Shown here one piece after another: positions 19,720-21,613 of a stretch of DNA of 21,613 nt. The notes under the pieces are model-generated. The model saw nothing but the letters and a program-made list of their open reading frames with translations, was not told the origin of the DNA and ran no database searches. This DNA is from a virus: positions 1-21,613 of IMG/VR virus record IMGVR_UViG_3300031963_001047. One strand, written 5' to 3'. The translations under genes were made by a program, and so were the position numbers. How positions within the stretch are numbered: the first letter of the stretch is position 1; the number at the start of each line of letters is the position of its first letter.

Positions 19720-19925
19720 TTCTTTTTCTTTCTTTTTCCGTATTGATATCCGCCTTGTGCATAATAATCTTCTACCGACATAGTGGTAGGTAATTGATAA
19801 CGTCGTGGGAGGTGAACTGATAGCTCGCCAGTCTCGCGTGTCCATTTGACTGGTTTTGGCTTTTCATCATTAGGAAGACGATATTCGTCATCGCTATCAG
19901 AAAACTGCGCTCCTCTTTCTGGCAT
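19716..19925 (-). CDS. Hypothetical protein, 69 aa
   Basis: Unrecognised. Starts directly after the stop of the DUF6321-like gene. Acidic N-terminus (GAQFSDSDDEYRLPNDEKP), central WTRETGELSVHLPRRYQL and a Tyr-rich then Lys-rich end (YYAQGGYQYGKRKKKK). No metal-binding or membrane motifs. The A/G-rich codons of the C-terminal lysines double as SD sequence for the following 45-aa gene. Confidence 0.65.
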   Translation of the reverse strand: MPERGAQFSDSDDEYRLPNDEKPKPVKWTRETGELSVHLPRRYQLPTTMSVEDYYAQGGYQYGKRKKKK

Positions 19926-20201
19926 TTAGCAATCCCAAGCTCGAAGCGATTTGTTAATTCTTGAATTTGGATCTTTAGCTGTTTTAGAAGAAGTATTTTT
20001 CTTTTTCATACCCTCCATACGAGAGCAGAATGATTTGCGACGAGCAGCAGACTTTGGAGATTTCTTTGCTTGCTCACGCTTTACTGGTGGCTTAAGGTCA
20101 GATCCTGGGTTAGCTCTTTCGTAAGACTTGCGTCCTTTTTCATTAAGACCGCCTTTAGCGTTCTTACCTTCTTTTCGTGTCCAAGCTTCTGTCTTCGCCA
20201 C
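19926..20201 (-). CDS. DUF6321-like basic protein, 91 aa
   Basis: Recognised by its pattern WTRKEGKNAKGGLNEKGRKS, then NPGSDLKPPVKR, a basic RRKSFCSRMEGMK, and the C-terminal DPNSRINKSLRAWDC. From memory these blocks define DUF6321, a family widespread in phages of aquatic bacteria; function unknown. The start is GTG 20201 with a strong AAGGAG eight bases upstream, inside the end of the 63-aa gene (38-bp overlap in another frame). Confidence 0.85.
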   Translation of the reverse strand: MAKTEAWTRKEGKNAKGGLNEKGRKSYERANPGSDLKPPVKREQAKKSPKSAARRKSFCSRMEGMKKKNTSSKTAKDPNSRINKSLRAWDC

Positions 20202-20355
20202 GTTTTTTTCTCCTTAAATTCCAAAGAAATGCGTACTTTAGTTTCTCACAAAAGAGTTCAACTTTCTGCTCTACTTTACCCCTAGGTGTTTCATGGTAGT
20301 TATGCCAGTTATTAATGGGGTTTTTATATAGTTCGCTAAAGTGTCTACGAGCCAT
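20164..20355 (-). CDS. Small basic protein, 63 aa
   Basis: Unrecognised: MARRHFSELYKNPINNWHNY, a helix EQKVELFCEKLKYAFLWNLR and a basic tail. Support comes from a TAATG junction with the upstream stop and GGGAG just before the start. Its last 13 codons share DNA with the DUF6321 gene and its SD, so the 3' end is constrained by overlap. It might be shorter or not expressed. Confidence 0.55.
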   Translation of the reverse strand: MARRHFSELYKNPINNWHNYHETPRGKVEQKVELFCEKLKYAFLWNLRRKKRGEDRSLDTKRR

Positions 20356-20603
20356 TAGTGCTCCCAGTCAGGGCCAGCAATCCTTTTGGCGTTAAGACGC
20401 TCTGCGATCTCCGCTTTTGTTAGAGGACGGACAGGGACGGGGATGACGCGGGGATCTCCGAACATCTCGGTACGCATCTCTTTAAGCTTCTTGGTACGAG
20501 TGAAGTCAATGACATCATCGTTCTTAAATACGCGGTTAGGATCTCGCGCTCTGTCTTTTGCCATAAGTGGACCAAACCCTTCAAACGGTTCGTCGTACTC
20601 CAT
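20355..20603 (-). CDS. Hypothetical protein, 82 aa
   Basis: Unrecognised. Acidic start (MEYDEPFEGFG), central RDPNRVFKNDDVIDFTRTKK, Pro/Val stretch DPRVIPVPVRPL, and a helix AEIAERLNAKRIAGP. No cysteines or membrane segments. GAGG lies about ten bases before the ATG. Its stop overlaps the next start (TAATG). Confidence 0.7.
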   Translation of the reverse strand: MEYDEPFEGFGPLMAKDRARDPNRVFKNDDVIDFTRTKKLKEMRTEMFGDPRVIPVPVRPLTKAEIAERLNAKRIAGPDWEH

Positions 20604-20612
20604 AAGTGTGCC

Positions 20613-20840
20613 TCATTTCTCATCTGCTTTCATTGCATAGTGGGCATATGCTAGCGATAAGAGTTCTATTAGTTGATCAGCGCTATCGGCGTGTTTCTCA
20701 CGAAAATGTTTCTTCCAAGCGAGGGCATCAAACTTAGAGGAGGCGCACCCGTTATTAATGTCAGAATAGACGACTTTATAGAATTGATGAAGCACCCCGT
20801 CCTCATCTTCAAGATCTAGAAGCCACTGTGTAAAACGCAC
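20613..20840 (-). CDS. YozE-SAM-like small protein, 75 aa
   Basis: Starts with GTG. The layout FTQWLLDLEDEDG ... FDALAWKKHFREKHADSAD ... LIELLSLAYAHY resembles the small helical YozE-like (SAM-like) domain: N-terminal aromatic-x-x-W-L, a central W-x-x-H-F, and a closing A-x-x-x-Y helix. No catalytic residues are expected; such proteins are thought to bind DNA or protein, with weak evidence. No good SD is seen. It is the first gene downstream of the tmRNA-like RNA and probably shares its transcript. Confidence 0.65.
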   Translation of the reverse strand: MRFTQWLLDLEDEDGVLHQFYKVVYSDINNGCASSKFDALAWKKHFREKHADSADQLIELLSLAYAHYAMKADEK

Positions 20841-20883
20841 GAGCAGAAGTGTGGCATTTGCTAAGGCGTTAAAAGTGCTTAAG

Positions 20884-20962
20884 TGGAGATGCCCAGAATC
20901 GAACTGGGGTCTTACTAGTACCGACGAGCGGTCTTTCTAGCAATCGACACCATTTCATCCCC
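20884..20962 (-). ncRNA. Minimal tmRNA-like / alanine-acceptor RNA (tRNA-like domain without tag ORF)
   Basis: A 79-nt RNA reading 5' GGGGATGAAATGGTGTCGAT ... and 3' TTCGATTCTGGGCATCTCCA. Fold drawn by hand: 7-bp acceptor (GGGGATG/CATCTCC) with a G3-U70-type wobble and discriminator A; no D stem but a tmRNA-style loop containing GGTGTCGA; a long arm (7 bp plus 4 bp across an internal loop, apical CTCGT); and a 5-bp T arm CCCAG/CTGGG with a TTCGATT loop. The 5' AAATGG...TCGA and 3' GACCC-T-arm contexts match tmRNA, not tRNA. G3-U70 plus A73 are the alanyl-tRNA synthetase identity elements. No CCA is encoded and no tag frame or pseudoknots are present. Could also be a tmRNA-derived attachment-site remnant or a degenerate tRNA. 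Confidence 0.65.
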
Positions 20963-20970
20963 GTGTAAAA

Positions 20971-20976
20971 AGTATA
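20971..20976 (-). promoter_or_regulatory. -10 element for the tmRNA-like RNA
   Basis: TATACT on the minus strand ends 8 nt before the first G of the acceptor stem, placing the transcription start at or close to the RNA's 5' end. No clear -35 is seen in the AT-rich sequence upstream. Confidence 0.45.
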
Positions 20977-21013
20977 ACTAAGCTCTGACGATTTTTTTCT
21001 ATGTAATACACCG

Positions 21014-21490
21014 TTAGCGCATGATCACAAGTGCGGAGGCGAAAGGTGCGTCATCCTTGCCCTCATTGAACTTAAGGCGTCCACGTATGAGGCGGTACTC
21101 ATGCTTCATGCAGTAGTCGTGCCACCAACTGGTATCTGTTCGTGCGGGAATAAGGCATACCACAGTTGCCCCGTGGGAAGCTTCTAGATCGGCTTTGGAG
21201 AGCCATTGCTTCATTGTCCGTCCGTATGGAGGGTTAAGCCATATTGTCTTGCCATCTTGGCACCAATCGTTTAAGAAGGCATCGCGCCGAATAGGTTCGG
21301 GATGATCTGGACCATACCAGTTGTCACATAAAGCAGAAGAAGCTACCGCCGCCGCATCTAGATCAAAGGTGAATTCTTTTGAGATTTCCGCAAAGAAGGT
21401 CTTCGGCGTCGTCCACTTATCATCCAGAGATGTCTTAGACACGGCTCTGTGGAAGAACATATCCCGCGAATAATCGTAATCAAAAGTCAT
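21014..21490 (-). CDS. dam: Phage DNA N6-adenine methyltransferase (Dam-type)
   Basis: A 158-aa phage-type adenine methyltransferase. Seen: DKWTTPKTFFAEISKEFTFD then LDAAA at about 24-48; the catalytic motif IWLNPPYGR (83-91, NPPY); VVCLIPARTDTSWWHDY; and GRLKF followed by APFASALVIM. These are the ordered blocks of the phage Dam family (PF05869-like from memory). It transfers methyl from S-adenosylmethionine to adenine N6, probably shielding phage DNA from restriction. No SD lies before the ATG; a TAAACT (-10-like) lies 7 nt before it, so a leaderless transcript is possible. Full length for the family. Confidence 0.93.
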   Translation of the reverse strand: MTFDYDYSRDMFFHRAVSKTSLDDKWTTPKTFFAEISKEFTFDLDAAAVASSALCDNWYGPDHPEPIRRDAFLNDWCQDGKTIWLNPPYGRTMKQWLSKADLEASHGATVVCLIPARTDTSWWHDYCMKHEYRLIRGRLKFNEGKDDAPFASALVIMR

Positions 21491-21543
21491 GGAGAGCAGT
21501 TTACATGGACATGCTCAGGTCCCTTTGCATACGGCCAGCTATC

Positions 21544-21613
21544 TCACGATAGTAATTCCACCGCATTGGCAATTCCGATCATAACAGGATCATGTCGTTC
21601 CCGCGCCGAATTT
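21544..21613 (-). CDS. C-terminal fragment of an unidentified gene at the window edge
   Basis: Open frame entering from the right edge and ending NSARERHDPVMIGIANAVE followed by LLS and a TGA. Only 23 codons are visible, so no function can be given. Another frame (ending at a TAA at 21507-21509, ...YYREIAGRMQRDLSMSM) is also open for 25 codons and could be the real one. Confidence 0.3.
   Translation of the reverse strand, partial: NSARERHDPVMIGIANAVELLS

Noticed and set aside
20841-20883. Terminator after the tmRNA-like RNA
   Set aside because: No stable stem followed by T-run was found; the RNA may be processed from a longer transcript.
20884-20962. Ordinary tRNA
   Set aside because: No D stem, no 5-bp/7-nt anticodon arm with U33; the 5' segment fits tmRNA instead.
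1-21613. Integrated prophage with attachment sites
   Set aside because: No integrase, excisionase or flanking host genes are present; the tmRNA-like RNA alone does not show integration.

Overview
The window looks like part of a tailed double-stranded DNA phage (Caudoviricetes) genome whose host is probably an actinobacterium. The phage call rests on a large terminase subunit (cut by the left edge), a holin/endolysin cassette, tail-fibre-like proteins and two phage-type DNA methyltransferases. The host call rests on a WhiB-family iron-sulphur regulator, a DUF7455-like zinc protein, an r1t-like holin and extended -10 promoters of the TGnTAnnnT kind. GC content judged by eye is moderate (mid-40s percent). 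That would fit low-GC freshwater actinobacteria (acI/Nanopelagicales) better than mycobacteria or streptomycetes, but this is inference. No integrase, portal, capsid or polymerase gene lies in the window.

Almost everything is on the minus strand, so it is transcribed from right to left. Right end (21613-14995): the tail of an unidentified gene, a phage N6-adenine methyltransferase, a 79-nt RNA that folds like the tRNA-like domain of tmRNA, and a tightly packed run of small, very basic proteins including an HNH nuclease. A C5-cytosine methyltransferase split over two overlapping frames and two small ORFs follow. Middle (14972-10340): a giant secreted, low-complexity surface protein whose signal peptide is only recovered with a non-canonical start, two small membrane proteins, three small unknown genes and a tail-fibre-like protein. 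Centre (10336-4984): a fibre with 27 PTPVA pentapeptides, a duplicated-domain protein, a zinc protein, a 2-oxoglutarate/Fe(II) oxygenase, a GDP-mannose 3,5-epimerase, an O-fucosyltransferase-like glycosyltransferase, and a virion-type protein with a PASTA domain.

The only plus-strand genes are a secreted lytic transglycosylase and the WhiB protein (4151-4938). They diverge from the lysis cassette (3946-2852: membrane coiled-coil protein, CHAP endolysin, holin) across a compact control region, and converge on the PASTA gene at a bidirectional terminator. Left of the lysis cassette, five small genes, two of them zinc-binding, lead to a terminator and then terL.

Genes are packed with TAATG and ATGA stop/start overlaps, which suggests translational coupling. 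The most unusual items are the tmRNA-like alanine-acceptor RNA, the epimerase plus fucosyltransferase-like pair (suggesting GDP-L-galactose glycosylation), the giant surface protein with an apparent AUA start, the PASTA virion protein, and the split cytosine methyltransferase with serial target-recognition-like modules and an overprinted 162-codon frame.
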